The notes below the pieces were generated by a model. That model was not told the origin of the DNA. It searched no databases and saw nothing but the letters and a program-made list of their open reading frames with translations. A DNA stretch of 64,000 nucleotides from an uncultured Roseobacter sp. GTDB lineage: Bacteria; Pseudomonadota; Alphaproteobacteria; Rhodobacterales; Rhodobacteraceae. Positions 1 to 8,062 of this stretch are shown piece after piece. Location: the NCBI RefSeq assembly GCF_947493125.1, contig NZ_CANLQB010000003.1, positions 372,001-436,000 of the forward strand, in the 5' to 3' direction. The first letter of the stretch is position 1. Each line of letters starts with the position of its first letter. The translations under genes were made by a program, and so were the position numbers.

Positions 1-103
1 GCTGCTGCAACTGGAGGAGGATCGCGACAGCATCTTCCTGCGCGGTATCGACGATCTCGACGACATCACGATCATCAACGAAGGGATCTTCGAGATCGCC
101 TAA
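1..103 (+). CDS. C-terminal end of a protein, possibly RTX/calcium-binding type (5' truncated)
   Basis: Reading from base 2 gives 33 codons before a TAA at 101-103, so the gene begins outside the window. The peptide ends DDITIINEGIFEIA. The pattern of a short acidic stretch, a hydrophobic 'IFLRGIDDLDDI' segment and a terminal IFEIA resembles the last lines of secreted RTX-type proteins, which often end in a similar 'L.GvdL..L...dFiF' motif. This is a resemblance only. The fragment is too short for a firm family call. Confidence 0.4.
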   Translation, partial: LLQLEEDRDSIFLRGIDDLDDITIINEGIFEIA

Positions 104-157
104 GTCTCTCGGTGCGGCGGTTGTCGCCGCGCCCTCTATCTTTGAAGGATTTTACCC

Positions 158-712
158 ATGAAACACTTGAGTGCCTTTATAGCCAGCCTGTTGCTGCTGG
201 CCCCGATCTCGGCACAGGCCGCGTCTGTTCTGGTCTACGAAGCAACCGGCGAAGCCATCGTGGACGTCACCGACGGGACGCGCTTTGCGGGTGCGTTTTT
301 CGACTTGGGCCTTGATGACATCGATGTGGCCGCCGAAGCAGACACCACCGGCGCCACGGTCGATGCCGGGCTCTTCGTGTCGTCCTTTCTGAGCGCCACC
401 GGCGTGCTGCTCGAAAGCACGACGGTTGTCAGCAGCGACCTGACCCTCAATGATCCCGACAACGGGCTGGCGACCGAAGATTTCTTCACCGTGGTCTTCG
501 GGGATCTGTCGGGGGACGACGCGGGTCTCTTCGGCGATACCGCAACGGTCGTCTTTTCCTTCTTCGAGGAAACAGCTGCGGGCGATCTCTATTCGCCTGT
601 CACCGCCCGGGTTTACTCCGACCTGACGCCCGTCCCGGCGCCTGCGGCGCTGCCCTTGCTCATGGTCGGCCTGGGCGGTCTGGTGGCATTGCGCCGCCGC
701 GCCAAGCGGTAG
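158..712 (+). CDS. VPLPA-CTERM sorting domain protein
   Basis: This is a 184-residue exported protein. It has a clear signal peptide (residues 1-22, MKHLSAFIASLLLLAPISAQAA) and a C-terminal sorting tail: a VPAPAALPLL motif, a hydrophobic helix (LLMVGLGGLVALRRR) and a terminal basic RRRAKR cluster. This is the PEP-CTERM-like VPLPA variant, which in Rhodobacterales is thought to be processed by an exosortase. The middle is acidic, rich in beta-type segments and lacks cysteine, and I recognise no enzymatic domain. The ATG at 158 follows an AAGGA Shine-Dalgarno (about 145). It sits 54 bases after the preceding open frame and may be a separate transcript. The function is unknown, probably at the cell surface or in the extracellular matrix. 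Confidence 0.8.
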   Translation: MKHLSAFIASLLLLAPISAQAASVLVYEATGEAIVDVTDGTRFAGAFFDLGLDDIDVAAEADTTGATVDAGLFVSSFLSATGVLLESTTVVSSDLTLNDPDNGLATEDFFTVVFGDLSGDDAGLFGDTATVVFSFFEETAAGDLYSPVTARVYSDLTPVPAPAALPLLMVGLGGLVALRRRAKR

Positions 713-1296
713 GGCGGTCTGCGCACCGGCTCGACAGGCGGCCTTTGCGGTCGCCTTCGGCTCTTCCTCGGCCCGCAACCCGCGCAACCCCAGCGCAAAA
801 GACAGGTGGGTGCCGCGGTGCAAGAGCTCGCGAATGAGGTCGAAGCCCGAGGCACGGAAGCGATAGACCGACATCGCCGCAAACGCTGCGATGATCATGA
901 TCCAAAGCGGACGCCCCGTGCTGCGAAAGGTGGGTCCCGGGTCGTCCTTGCGCGCGATCTCGCGCCCGTCGCCCGGCGGCAGCGTCTCTTCTCGGTCTGA
1001 TGTCATTGACCCCATCCGGCACGGCATGAGAGACGCTCGGGCATGCGGGGCGCCCGGGCAATGCGCCTTGCTGCGGCTTTCGTCAGCAGACCGGCGCCCC
1101 CATAAAACCACGCGGTCCCGGTGCGCCGCGACACCTCCACGCCATTCAGCGCCGGGCCAGACGCGCCTGTCTTTCCCTTGGCGCGATCCTCCGGGGAGGC
1201 GGCACAGGACCCGCCTGTGTGTGATGCACGTCATAGGCGAGATGCGGGAATCATGCTAAACACGGCTCATTGGTTAAGGTTTTTTGGACTGACGGG
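713..1296. other. 584-base stretch with one weak minus-strand coding candidate
   Basis: No convincing gene is visible. A minus-strand frame starting with ATG at 1006 would encode a polar N-terminus (MTSDREETLPPGDGREIARKD), then a hydrophobic helix (LWIMIIAAFAAMSVYRF) and an amphipathic tail. That is plausible for a small single-span membrane protein. However, this frame stays open down to 152, antisense through the whole VPLPA-CTERM gene, and the residues beyond about 720 look like an antisense shadow. Either the gene is frameshifted or eroded near its 3' end, or the hydrophobic stretch is fortuitous. The part from 1010 to 1296 shows no supported feature except the upstream region of the next gene. 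Confidence 0.3.
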
Positions 1297-3324
1297 ATGG
1301 GGCGGCATTTAGTACTCACGGTTCACGGCATCGGCGAACAGAAACCTGGCGAGACGGTCGACGCGGTGGTGGGCGCCGCCACAACGCGCTTTCCCGGGAT
1401 CGACCGCGTGCCGGTCACGGTCGAACGCGATCTGATCCAGCTGGCCGAGGAAGAGTTCGACGGAACCTCGCGCAACGCGAAGCTTTTCCCGATGCACCTG
1501 CGCCGGGTGCGCCCGGTCGACGGGGACGATGAAACGCTCTTCGCCGAGGTCTACTGGGCGGATCGCTCTCCGGCGCCGGTGGGCCCGTTCCGCACGATTT
1601 TCGATCTGCTGAGAGTGGTCCTGGGCCTCGGCTATCTGGCCATGGACAACGTGGAGAACAATCGCGGCTGGTTCCCGACCGGTGTGGTGCATCTCTTCAC
1701 CTGGGTCTTCTATGGGCTTGTGGCGCCCCTGAACGCGATGCTGGCACTGGGGGCGGGGCTTCTGCTGGTGGACGTGACCGCGCTGAACATCGTTGCCAGC
1801 GACGTACCTGCGGCCCGGCGCGACTGGACCGACATCCCGCTCATATGGGTGTTTCTTCTGCATGGGCTGCTCACGCTCGGGGTCGGTGTGGTGACCGCCG
1901 CCCGGGCCAACACCTACCTCGTGCGCATCTTCGGACGCGGCATGACCGTGCTGGGTGTGGTGATGCTGTTTCTCTGGGAATACGGCATCTTCGGCGGTGA
2001 CTTCTGCGATCATGTCACCTGCGAGACCGCGGCAAAGGGCCAGTTCGCCAATCTGGATGCCTTCGTCACCTATAGCGTTGCGACACTGGGTGTGTCCTGG
2101 GCCGCCGTGGTCGTGCTGGCGCTGACCAGCTACCTCACCCTGATCTTCCAGAGCGCGGCCGCGCCGCCCGAGACGCCGGTGGGACACCGCAACATCTATC
2201 CCAGTATCTGCACCGCGATGATCCTGTTCTGGATGGTGATTTCCAGCGCGATCTGGATGGGGTTTGTGGAACTGGTCGAGACCACGGCCCCAAAGACGGA
2301 GGAGAGCGCATCGTCGCAGAGCAGCCCCACCCCGGAAGAGACCGGGAACAAGGGCCTCGAACTTCTCAACACGTATTTTGCCGATCCGATGAACCAGGCC
2401 ATGGGCACGCTGTCGATCACCTTTGTTGGACTGATCCTGCTGGTCCTCGTGGCGGTGCTGATCGTGGCTGTGCGGGTCTTCAACAAGCAACTGCTCTACA
2501 AGCAGGGCGAACTTGGCTCCCGCATCATTCTGAACATCGCGCTGCAGTGGGCTTTCTTCATCGCGCTCTCGCTGATTGCGGTGTTTATCGTCTATGACAC
2601 GCACCACGGGACCAGCATGTCAGAGGAGGATGCGCGATGCGTGCTGGCCGAGGCCACCGGCTCTTTCGATCAGGCCGTGATCTGCCTGCAGGAGGTGGTC
2701 AGCCCAATCGCCACGGCGGCGATGCTGGGGCTCTTTGTTTTGATCTACAACTTTTCCAGCGTTGTTGCGGGTGGGTTGGGCGTGGTCCGCGATATCGTGA
2801 CCTACGCGGTCGTCAGGAACTGCAAGTGGCTCAGCTCCGTCGAGGAGCGGCGCCCCAATTTCCATGAGCGCAACGCCATCGACGCCCGGTTCCGCCGGGT
2901 GCTCTACTATGGTGCCGAAGCGCTGAAACCTGACCGGATCACGGTGATCTCGCACTCGCAGGGCACCGTGATCACCACCCAGATGCTGCAGAACACATGG
3001 GTCAAACGGAAGATCGCCAAGCTTGCCGAGGTCCGGCCGAGCGGACAGGCGCCCGACGTTCTGCTGGTGACCATGGGCTCGCCCGTCACCCATATTTATC
3101 GTCGGTATTTCCGGCATTTCTTTCAGGTGGCGCTGGCGGACATGCCTGAGCGCACCATCTGGCACAACATCCATCGCAGCGACGATTTCGTCGGCACCAC
3201 CATCGACGGTGTTGACGGGCTGGCCGGCAACTGGGCGGTGCCTGCCGGCGGGCACACGGGCTATTTCACCGATTTCCACGTCTGGGACCGGCTGTGGAAC
3301 AAGGTGGGCTTTCGGCTGTTCTGA
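1297..3324 (+). CDS. Large membrane protein with a split alpha/beta-hydrolase signature
   Basis: About 675 residues from the ATG at 1297. A TTG at 1270 would add nine residues, but the ATG directly precedes the conserved start MGRHLVLTVHGIGEQ. The N-terminus carries VHGIGEQ, typical of the first strand and oxyanion-hole loop of serine hydrolases. Several long hydrophobic segments follow (roughly codons 130-450, for example around 1690-1780, 1930-1980, 2400-2470 and 2530-2600). The nucleophile elbow ISHSQGT (GxSxG-like, about residue 552) comes only near the C-terminus, followed by MGSPVTHIYRRYF and a possible catalytic His in PAGGHTGYF. The reading is therefore a hydrolase fold with a membrane domain inserted between its first strand and its nucleophile. 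Substrate is unknown, perhaps lipids. It is convergent with the ABC transporter genes. Confidence 0.7.
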   Translation: MGRHLVLTVHGIGEQKPGETVDAVVGAATTRFPGIDRVPVTVERDLIQLAEEEFDGTSRNAKLFPMHLRRVRPVDGDDETLFAEVYWADRSPAPVGPFRTIFDLLRVVLGLGYLAMDNVENNRGWFPTGVVHLFTWVFYGLVAPLNAMLALGAGLLLVDVTALNIVASDVPAARRDWTDIPLIWVFLLHGLLTLGVGVVTAARANTYLVRIFGRGMTVLGVVMLFLWEYGIFGGDFCDHVTCETAAKGQFANLDAFVTYSVATLGVSWAAVVVLALTSYLTLIFQSAAAPPETPVGHRNIYPSICTAMILFWMVISSAIWMGFVELVETTAPKTEESASSQSSPTPEETGNKGLELLNTYFADPMNQAMGTLSITFVGLILLVLVAVLIVAVRVFNKQLLYKQGELGSRIILNIALQWAFFIALSLIAVFIVYDTHHGTSMSEEDARCVLAEATGSFDQAVICLQEVVSPIATAAMLGLFVLIYNFSSVVAGGLGVVRDIVTYAVVRNCKWLSSVEERRPNFHERNAIDARFRRVLYYGAEALKPDRITVISHSQGTVITTQMLQNTWVKRKIAKLAEVRPSGQAPDVLLVTMGSPVTHIYRRYFRHFFQVALADMPERTIWHNIHRSDDFVGTTIDGVDGLAGNWAVPAGGHTGYFTDFHVWDRLWNKVGFRLF

Positions 3325-3353
3325 ACAGATCCGTTTGAGCAGGCCCCGGGGGA

Positions 3354-3408
3354 AGTGCGCTTGCCCCCATCGAGGGCGCGCGCGCACTGTCCGGCTTGTC
3401 AGCCGGAC
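3354..3408. terminator. Tandem stem-loops between convergent genes
   Basis: Two adjacent inverted repeats fill the gap between the hydrolase gene (plus) and the transporter ATPase gene (minus). AGTGCGC (3354-3360) pairs with GCGCACT (3382-3388). Next to it, GTCCGGCT (3389-3396) pairs with AGCCGGAC (3401-3408) across a 4-base loop. No clear T run follows on either strand, so the intrinsic terminator assignment rests on position and structure. Confidence 0.45.
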
Positions 3409-3452
3409 GGGGCGGTCGTGCGATCTGTCAGGATAGGCGCCGGGCCTGTCCG

Positions 3453-4232
3453 CTAGACGGTGCCGCCGAGGCTGCCTTCGAGCTTCACCATCTCCTGGCC
3501 ACCGGCCATCATGTCCTGCAGCTCTTCCGGCGTGATCTCGCCGCGCACCGCGGTCCCAAGCGTCTGGCCGCGGTTCAGCACAGTAAACCGGTCGCCCACC
3601 GCCATCGCATGGCGCACGTTGTGGGTGATGAACACGACGGCGATGCCCTGTTTGCGCACGGTGTCGATGGTCGCCAGCACATTCGCCGTCTGCCGCACGC
3701 CCAAGGCCGAGGTCGGCTCGTCCAGGATCAGCACCTTGGCCCCGAAATGCACCGCGCGCGCAATCGCCACCGTCTGGCGTTCGCCGCCCGAGAGCGTGCC
3801 CACCGCCTGATCGGGTCCGCGCAGGTTGATGCCCATCTTGCGCATCTCCTCCATGGTCACGCGGTTGGCGTAGTCATGATCGAAGAAGCTGATCCCGGCA
3901 ATTTTCTTCATCGGCTCGTTGCCCATGAAGAAATTCCGGCTGACCGACATCAGCGGGATCATCGACAGATGCTGATGCACCGTGGCAATTCCCGCCGCCA
4001 TCGCATCGCGCGGGTCGGCGAAGTCGAGCGGCTGGCCCTCGAAGATGATCTCGCCGCTGGTGGGTTTATGCACGCCGGACATGGTCTTGATGAACGTCGA
4101 CTTCCCCGCGCCGTTGTCGCCCAGCAGGCAGTGGCACTCGCCCGGGAACACATCGACCGAGACGCCCGCCAGCGCGATGACAGAGCCGAAGTGCTTCTGA
4201 ATGTCCTTCATCTGGATGATCGGATCGGCCAT
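3453..4232 (-). CDS. Sugar (CUT2 family) ABC transporter ATP-binding protein, probably for inositol
   Basis: This 259-residue ATPase resembles FrcA/IatA of CUT2 sugar importers but has a single nucleotide-binding domain, whereas RbsA/MglA have two. Walker A is GDNGAGKST (about residues 38-46), the signature is LSGGERQ, and Walker B is VLILDEPTSALG followed by the switch-region FITHNV. Its ATG at 4232 overlaps the stop of the permease gene (ATGA), so the two are translationally coupled. It lies third in a binding protein-permease-ATPase operon beside an inositol-type catabolic locus and its LacI regulator. The substrate is therefore inferred to be myo-inositol or a related cyclitol, but the sequence alone would also fit fructose or ribose. 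Confidence 0.88.
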   Translation of the reverse strand: MADPIIQMKDIQKHFGSVIALAGVSVDVFPGECHCLLGDNGAGKSTFIKTMSGVHKPTSGEIIFEGQPLDFADPRDAMAAGIATVHQHLSMIPLMSVSRNFFMGNEPMKKIAGISFFDHDYANRVTMEEMRKMGINLRGPDQAVGTLSGGERQTVAIARAVHFGAKVLILDEPTSALGVRQTANVLATIDTVRKQGIAVVFITHNVRHAMAVGDRFTVLNRGQTLGTAVRGEITPEELQDMMAGGQEMVKLEGSLGGTV

Positions 4233-5338
4233 CAGCGTTCTCCCGTGATGATGCGGCGGATGTAGGTGTTCAGGATCACGGCAAAGAGCAGGATGACCCC
4301 CAGGAACACCCGAAAGAGGCTTGATTCAACGCCCGCGAAGAACAGCCCCTGTTGCACGACGCCGAAGATCAACGCGCCCAATGCCGCGCCGATCACCGAG
4401 CCGTACCCACCCGTGAGCAGCGCGCCACCGATGACCACCGCGATGATCGCCTCGAACTCCTTCAGCAGCCCCCGGTCGGCCCCTGCGGAGCCGAACTCCA
4501 TGACCTGACAGACCGCAAAGACCGTGGCGCAGAAGGCGGTGAACATGAACATCAGGACCTTGACCTTGTTCACGGGCACGCCCGAGTTGCGCGCGGCCTC
4601 GGCGTCGCCGCCTGCTGCGAAGATCCAATTGCCGAATCGTGTGCGGGTCAGCAGGATGTGCCCGAATATGATCAGAGCAATGGCCCAGACGATCAGCATC
4701 GGGATGCCGTCGACCACCGGTTCACCCGCCCGCGTGCCACGCTCAAAGACCCCGATCACGCCCATATCGCCGAGCCACTGAAAGATAGGCTGGCCGATCT
4801 TGCCGCCGAAGATAGGCGCAAGCCAGTCGCCCTCGGCCGCATCGCGAATACCGCCGATGATGGTTTTGCGCTCAATGGTTTGGGGGATGTAGATGGTGAA
4901 GCCGCGCAGGATGAACAGGAATGCCAGTGTGACGATGAAGCTCGGCAGGCCTGTGCGCACCACGATCCACCCGTTGAGCGCGCCCAAAGCGCAGCAAATC
5001 ACGAAGGTGATGAGGATCGCGATCCACATTGGCCAGGCCAGGACCACGCCGAAAACAGCGATCATCATGCCCGCAAAGCCGATCATCGAGCCTACCGAGA
5101 GGTCGAACTCCCCGGCGATCATCAAAAGGCACGCCCCCACCGCGATGATCATGAATTGCGCCGAGACAATCGACCAGTTCATGACGCCCTGGCTGTTGAA
5201 CATACCTGAATCGAAGGCAAAGAGCGCAAACAGCGTGAAGACCGCGACGGTCCCCACCATGCCGCCCAACTCCGGCCGGATCAGCGCGCGCCGCAGCGGC
5301 GATATCTCTTTTATGCGCTCGTCAGTGGTGTCTGCCAT
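4232..5338 (-). CDS. Sugar (CUT2 family) ABC transporter permease, probably for inositol
   Basis: This 368-residue inner membrane permease of the RbsC/FrcC/IatP family has about eight to ten hydrophobic segments. It carries the family's typical GEFDLSVGSMIGFAGM stretch (the 'aGxiDLSvGs' motif) and the C-terminal-half motif GGALLTGGYGSVIGAALGA. I chose the ATG at 5338 (MADTTDERIKEISPLRR). An upstream in-frame start at 5407 would add an unrelated 23-residue leader and lacks a good ribosome site, whereas GGGGGATGAG precedes 5338. The gene follows the binding-protein gene after 81 bases and overlaps the ATPase gene by one reading-frame shift (ATGA). Confidence 0.88.
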   Translation of the reverse strand: MADTTDERIKEISPLRRALIRPELGGMVGTVAVFTLFALFAFDSGMFNSQGVMNWSIVSAQFMIIAVGACLLMIAGEFDLSVGSMIGFAGMMIAVFGVVLAWPMWIAILITFVICCALGALNGWIVVRTGLPSFIVTLAFLFILRGFTIYIPQTIERKTIIGGIRDAAEGDWLAPIFGGKIGQPIFQWLGDMGVIGVFERGTRAGEPVVDGIPMLIVWAIALIIFGHILLTRTRFGNWIFAAGGDAEAARNSGVPVNKVKVLMFMFTAFCATVFAVCQVMEFGSAGADRGLLKEFEAIIAVVIGGALLTGGYGSVIGAALGALIFGVVQQGLFFAGVESSLFRVFLGVILLFAVILNTYIRRIITGER

Positions 5339-5419
5339 GGCCTCATCCCCCGGTGCATGCAGAAAGTGAGAAAAAGGGCGGCTATCGTCTCGCGAAAGCC
5401 GCCCCAAATTGTCAGAAGA

Positions 5420-6370
5420 TCAGCGGAACTCGCCCGCGAACTCTTCCACCTTGGCCAGCGCGTCCTTTGTCACGAACCCGGGGCCGGAGTTGATGTTGTT
5501 GCCCGGCAGCACGCCATAGCGGTCCCAGTTCGCCAGGATCACAACCGGCATATAAGCCTGCAGGAAGGGCTGCTGGTCGATGCCCCAGTTGATGGTGCCG
5601 TCCTTGATGCCCTTCACGATCTCCTCGCCCAGATCAAAGGTGCCGAAGTGGATGTCCCCGGCCATGCCGTTTTCCTGCAGCGCCGCGATGGTCGGATCCG
5701 CCGAGACCGGGCCTAGCGTCAGGATGCCATCCACATCCGGGTTGGCCGAAAGATAGGCCAGCACCTTGTTCTTGATCTCGGACGGGTCGGTGCCGCTGTC
5801 CATCATGGAATCGCCCAGATCAATGCCCAGACCATCGGCATAGCCGCGGCAGCGCTCGCCCACGGTGGGCTGCTGGATCGCGTGGTTCACGCAGAGGAAG
5901 TTGGTCACGCCCTCATCCTTGGCGCGCAGCCCGGCTGCGTAGCCGGCGTCATACTCGGGCTGACCCACATACATCAGCGCGCCGATCTCCCGCGCCTGCT
6001 CGGGCGTGCCGGTGTTCATGATGATCACGTCGATACCCTGATCAACTGCGGCCGAAATCGGCCCCTTCAGCACGTCGAAATCCGCCAGCGTGGTGATGAT
6101 CCCGTCGGGGCCCGAGGCTGTCGCCTGCTCGATGATCCGCGCCATATCGGCGATGTCACCCGTGGGCGGGTTGCGGTACTCGACCTCGGCGCCCACTTGC
6201 TCACCCGCCAGCGCGATGCCGTTCTTGATGGTGTTCCACCAGGTGTCACTGTCCGGCGCATGGCTGACGAGGATGTATTTCTCGCCTTCAGCCGCCGCCG
6301 TTTGTGCGACCGTAAAGGATGCGGCGGCCACCGCCGTGGCCAATGCCAGGTTCTTCATCAAAGATGTCAT
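5420..6370 (-). CDS. Periplasmic sugar-binding protein of the CUT2 transporter, probably for inositol
   Basis: This is a 316-residue type I periplasmic binding protein (RbsB/FrcB/IbpA-like) with a signal peptide (MTSLMKNLALATAVAAASFTVAQTAAA). The mature start YILVSHAPDSDTWWNTIKNGIALAGEQVGAEVEYR is typical of the family, as are IIEQATASGPDGIITT and VDGILTLGPVSADPTI later. The start at 6370 is supported by GGGAGGAA immediately upstream. It is the first gene of the transporter operon and lies downstream of a promoter overlapped by a LacI-type operator (6437-6477). Because the regulator and operator are shared with iol genes, the ligand is inferred to be an inositol. In the family the same fold also binds fructose or ribose. 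Confidence 0.88.
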   Translation of the reverse strand: MTSLMKNLALATAVAAASFTVAQTAAAEGEKYILVSHAPDSDTWWNTIKNGIALAGEQVGAEVEYRNPPTGDIADMARIIEQATASGPDGIITTLADFDVLKGPISAAVDQGIDVIIMNTGTPEQAREIGALMYVGQPEYDAGYAAGLRAKDEGVTNFLCVNHAIQQPTVGERCRGYADGLGIDLGDSMMDSGTDPSEIKNKVLAYLSANPDVDGILTLGPVSADPTIAALQENGMAGDIHFGTFDLGEEIVKGIKDGTINWGIDQQPFLQAYMPVVILANWDRYGVLPGNNINSGPGFVTKDALAKVEEFAGEFR

Positions 6371-6436
6371 ATGTTCCTCCCAAGGGTTCACCGTTCTCAT
6401 GGCGCAAGAGTGACCTCTGTCACTTCTCCGAATCTG

Positions 6437-6477
6437 ACTAAAGCACGAGGTTGGATTTTTTGCAACCGGTTGCAAAA
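6437..6477 (-). promoter_or_regulatory. Promoter with overlapping palindromic LacI-type operator
   Basis: A perfect 20-base palindrome, TTTTGCAACCGGTTGCAAAA, occupies 6458-6477 in the divergent space between the binding-protein gene and the LacI-type regulator gene. On the minus strand its second half supplies a -35 box TTGCAA (6460-6465). A -10 box TTTAGT (6437-6442) follows after 17 bases, so a bound repressor would cover the -35 element. The 16-base core recurs exactly at 11864-11879, which supports a regulon rather than a chance palindrome. Binding by the adjacent regulator is inferred. Confidence 0.8.
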
Positions 6478-6557
6478 GCGCGCGCGCTGTTTCATGCTGC
6501 AAGGACGTTGATCGTCAGCTAGAACAGAGCGGACCTAACCCCATCGGACCCAGAGCC

Positions 6558-7556
6558 ATGCCCGTCACATTGAAAGAGGTTGCAGAGCGCGCGGGCGTGT
6601 CCCGCTCCGCCGTCTCGCGCACCTTCACCGATGGCGCCTCGGTCTCGGAGAAGATGCGCCGCAAGGTCGAGAAGGCCGCGCGTGATCTGGGCTACAGCCC
6701 CAATGCACTGGCCTCCTCTTTGACGACCGGACGGACCAAGCTGATCGGGCTGATTTCGAACAACTTCCACAACCCGATTTTCCTGCAGGTCTTCGATCTC
6801 TTCACCCGGGGCCTGCAGGATCGCGGCTTGCGTCCTTTGCTGGTGAACCTGACGGATGAGACCGACCCGCAGGCGTCCGTCGCCATGCTGCGGCAGTATT
6901 CCGTCGATGGCGCGGTGGTCGCCTCCTCGACACTGCCGCCCGGGTTCTCCAAGGCGTTCCGCGACGCAGGCGTGCCCGTGGTGCACAGCTTCGGGCGCTA
7001 TTCCAGCGCGCCACAGGTGCATGTGGTGGGCATCGACAACGTGGAATGCGGGCGCATGGCGGCCCGCACGCTGGTCGCGCGCGGCTACCGCAAGATCGCC
7101 TTCCTCGGCGGGCCCGAAAGCGCGACGTCCACGCAAGACCGCTACTCCGGGTTCTTCTCCGAACTCGGCGCCCACCGGGACGTGACCACGAGCTACAGCT
7201 TCGCCGACGCCTACTCCTTCGACGCCGGCCGCCGCGAAATGCTGCGCCTTCTGAAATCCGACCCGGCGGAGGCCTATTTCTGCGGCGACGACGTGCTCTC
7301 CATCGGTGTGCTTTCCGCCATCGCTGACAGCGGGCTGCGCGTGCCTGAGGACATCGGGATCATCGGCCTCAACGACATGGAAATGGCCCGCTGGGAGAAC
7401 ATCAACCTCACGACAATCCACCAACCGATCCGCCAGATCGTCACGTCGTCCATTGAGCTGATGGTCGCTATGCTGGACGAACCCGACCGCTACCCCGAGG
7501 CGCGCATCTTCCCGTGTTCCATTGTCGAGCGTGGGACGCTCAGGCCGTTGAAGTAA
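6558..7556 (+). CDS. LacI-family transcriptional regulator of the inositol locus
   Basis: The 332-residue protein has a LacI/GalR helix-turn-helix at the N-terminus (VTLKEVAERAGVSRSAVSRTF) with the hinge-helix region SPNALASSLTTGRT. A periplasmic-binding-protein-like effector domain follows (LIGLISNNFHNPIFLQVFDLFTRGL, then GIIGLNDMEMARWENINLTTI). It is divergent from the transporter operon, and the 20-base operator lies about 80 bases upstream of its start. The same core operator sits before iolD, so it is the natural candidate to control both transporter and catabolic genes, probably as a repressor relieved by an inositol or pathway intermediate. Autoregulation is likely from the operator position. 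Confidence 0.88.
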   Translation: MPVTLKEVAERAGVSRSAVSRTFTDGASVSEKMRRKVEKAARDLGYSPNALASSLTTGRTKLIGLISNNFHNPIFLQVFDLFTRGLQDRGLRPLLVNLTDETDPQASVAMLRQYSVDGAVVASSTLPPGFSKAFRDAGVPVVHSFGRYSSAPQVHVVGIDNVECGRMAARTLVARGYRKIAFLGGPESATSTQDRYSGFFSELGAHRDVTTSYSFADAYSFDAGRREMLRLLKSDPAEAYFCGDDVLSIGVLSAIADSGLRVPEDIGIIGLNDMEMARWENINLTTIHQPIRQIVTSSIELMVAMLDEPDRYPEARIFPCSIVERGTLRPLK

Positions 7557-7642
7557 CTGATATCCGTATGTCGGTTCTGAGCCCAAAGTTACTGATGCTG
7601 CGGAGACTTTAAACGACCGCTAAAGGAAAACCAGCCCGCGCA

Positions 7643-8023
7643 CTATTCTGCCCCGCCGGTCAAATCCTGGGCAAGCATCATTGCATTGCCGTCGGGATCA
7701 TAGAAAGTTGCCGTCTTGACCATGCCTTCAACGACATCGGTTTCGCCGTCAAATTCAACTTTGGCCTGTTCCATTTTTTGCCGCGCCGCGTCCAGATCAG
7801 CGACACCGAAGACAGGAACACAGTTTCCAGGCGCAGGTTCCGTATGTTCGCCCAAACCGATTGTTACGCCGGTCGTTTTGGTCTGAAGCTCTGACCACCC
7901 TGCCTCATCCGCGTGGTAGATCGTTTCAAACCCAAGCATGCTGCCGTACCACTCGGCACTTGCATGGCGGTCTTTGACTGACAGCGCGATGGTGATGGTT
8001 TCTTCAAGTGAAATGAGCGACAT
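7643..8023 (-). CDS. VOC (glyoxalase/bleomycin resistance) family protein
   Basis: This is a 126-residue single vicinal-oxygen-chelate protein. The paired beta-alpha-beta-beta-beta modules are visible: VKDRHASAEWYGSMLGFETIYH at the start of the first, and VFGVADLDAARQKMEQAKVEF...TATFYDPDGNAMMLAQ for the second. The FYDPDGN motif is the usual end of the fold. Substrate cannot be assigned, because members range from metal-dependent dioxygenases and glyoxalases to antibiotic-binding proteins. It is divergent from an HxlR-type regulator gene 39 bases away, which suggests regulation by that protein. Base composition is lower in GC than the flanking iol genes, consistent with an inserted cassette. 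Confidence 0.82.
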   Translation of the reverse strand: MSLISLEETITIALSVKDRHASAEWYGSMLGFETIYHADEAGWSELQTKTTGVTIGLGEHTEPAPGNCVPVFGVADLDAARQKMEQAKVEFDGETDVVEGMVKTATFYDPDGNAMMLAQDLTGGAE

Positions 8024-8062
8024 GGTCTTCCTTTTATCTTGTAAATATATTAACTATACTTT

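Noticed and set aside
152-1234. Long open minus-strand frame running through the VPLPA-CTERM gene
   Set aside because: Most of it is antisense to a gene with a clear signal peptide and sorting tail, and its residues there look random; only a short part from 1006 downward has any merit.
1309-2607. 432-codon minus-strand frame opposite the hydrolase gene
   Set aside because: Composition is His/Gln/Arg-rich as expected for an antisense shadow of a high-GC gene; no motif or ribosome site.
3453-6370. Fructose or ribose importer assignment for the CUT2 transporter
   Set aside because: Sequence similarity alone would allow it, but the shared operator with iol genes and the adjacent LacI regulator favour an inositol substrate; the sugar gene symbols were therefore left out.
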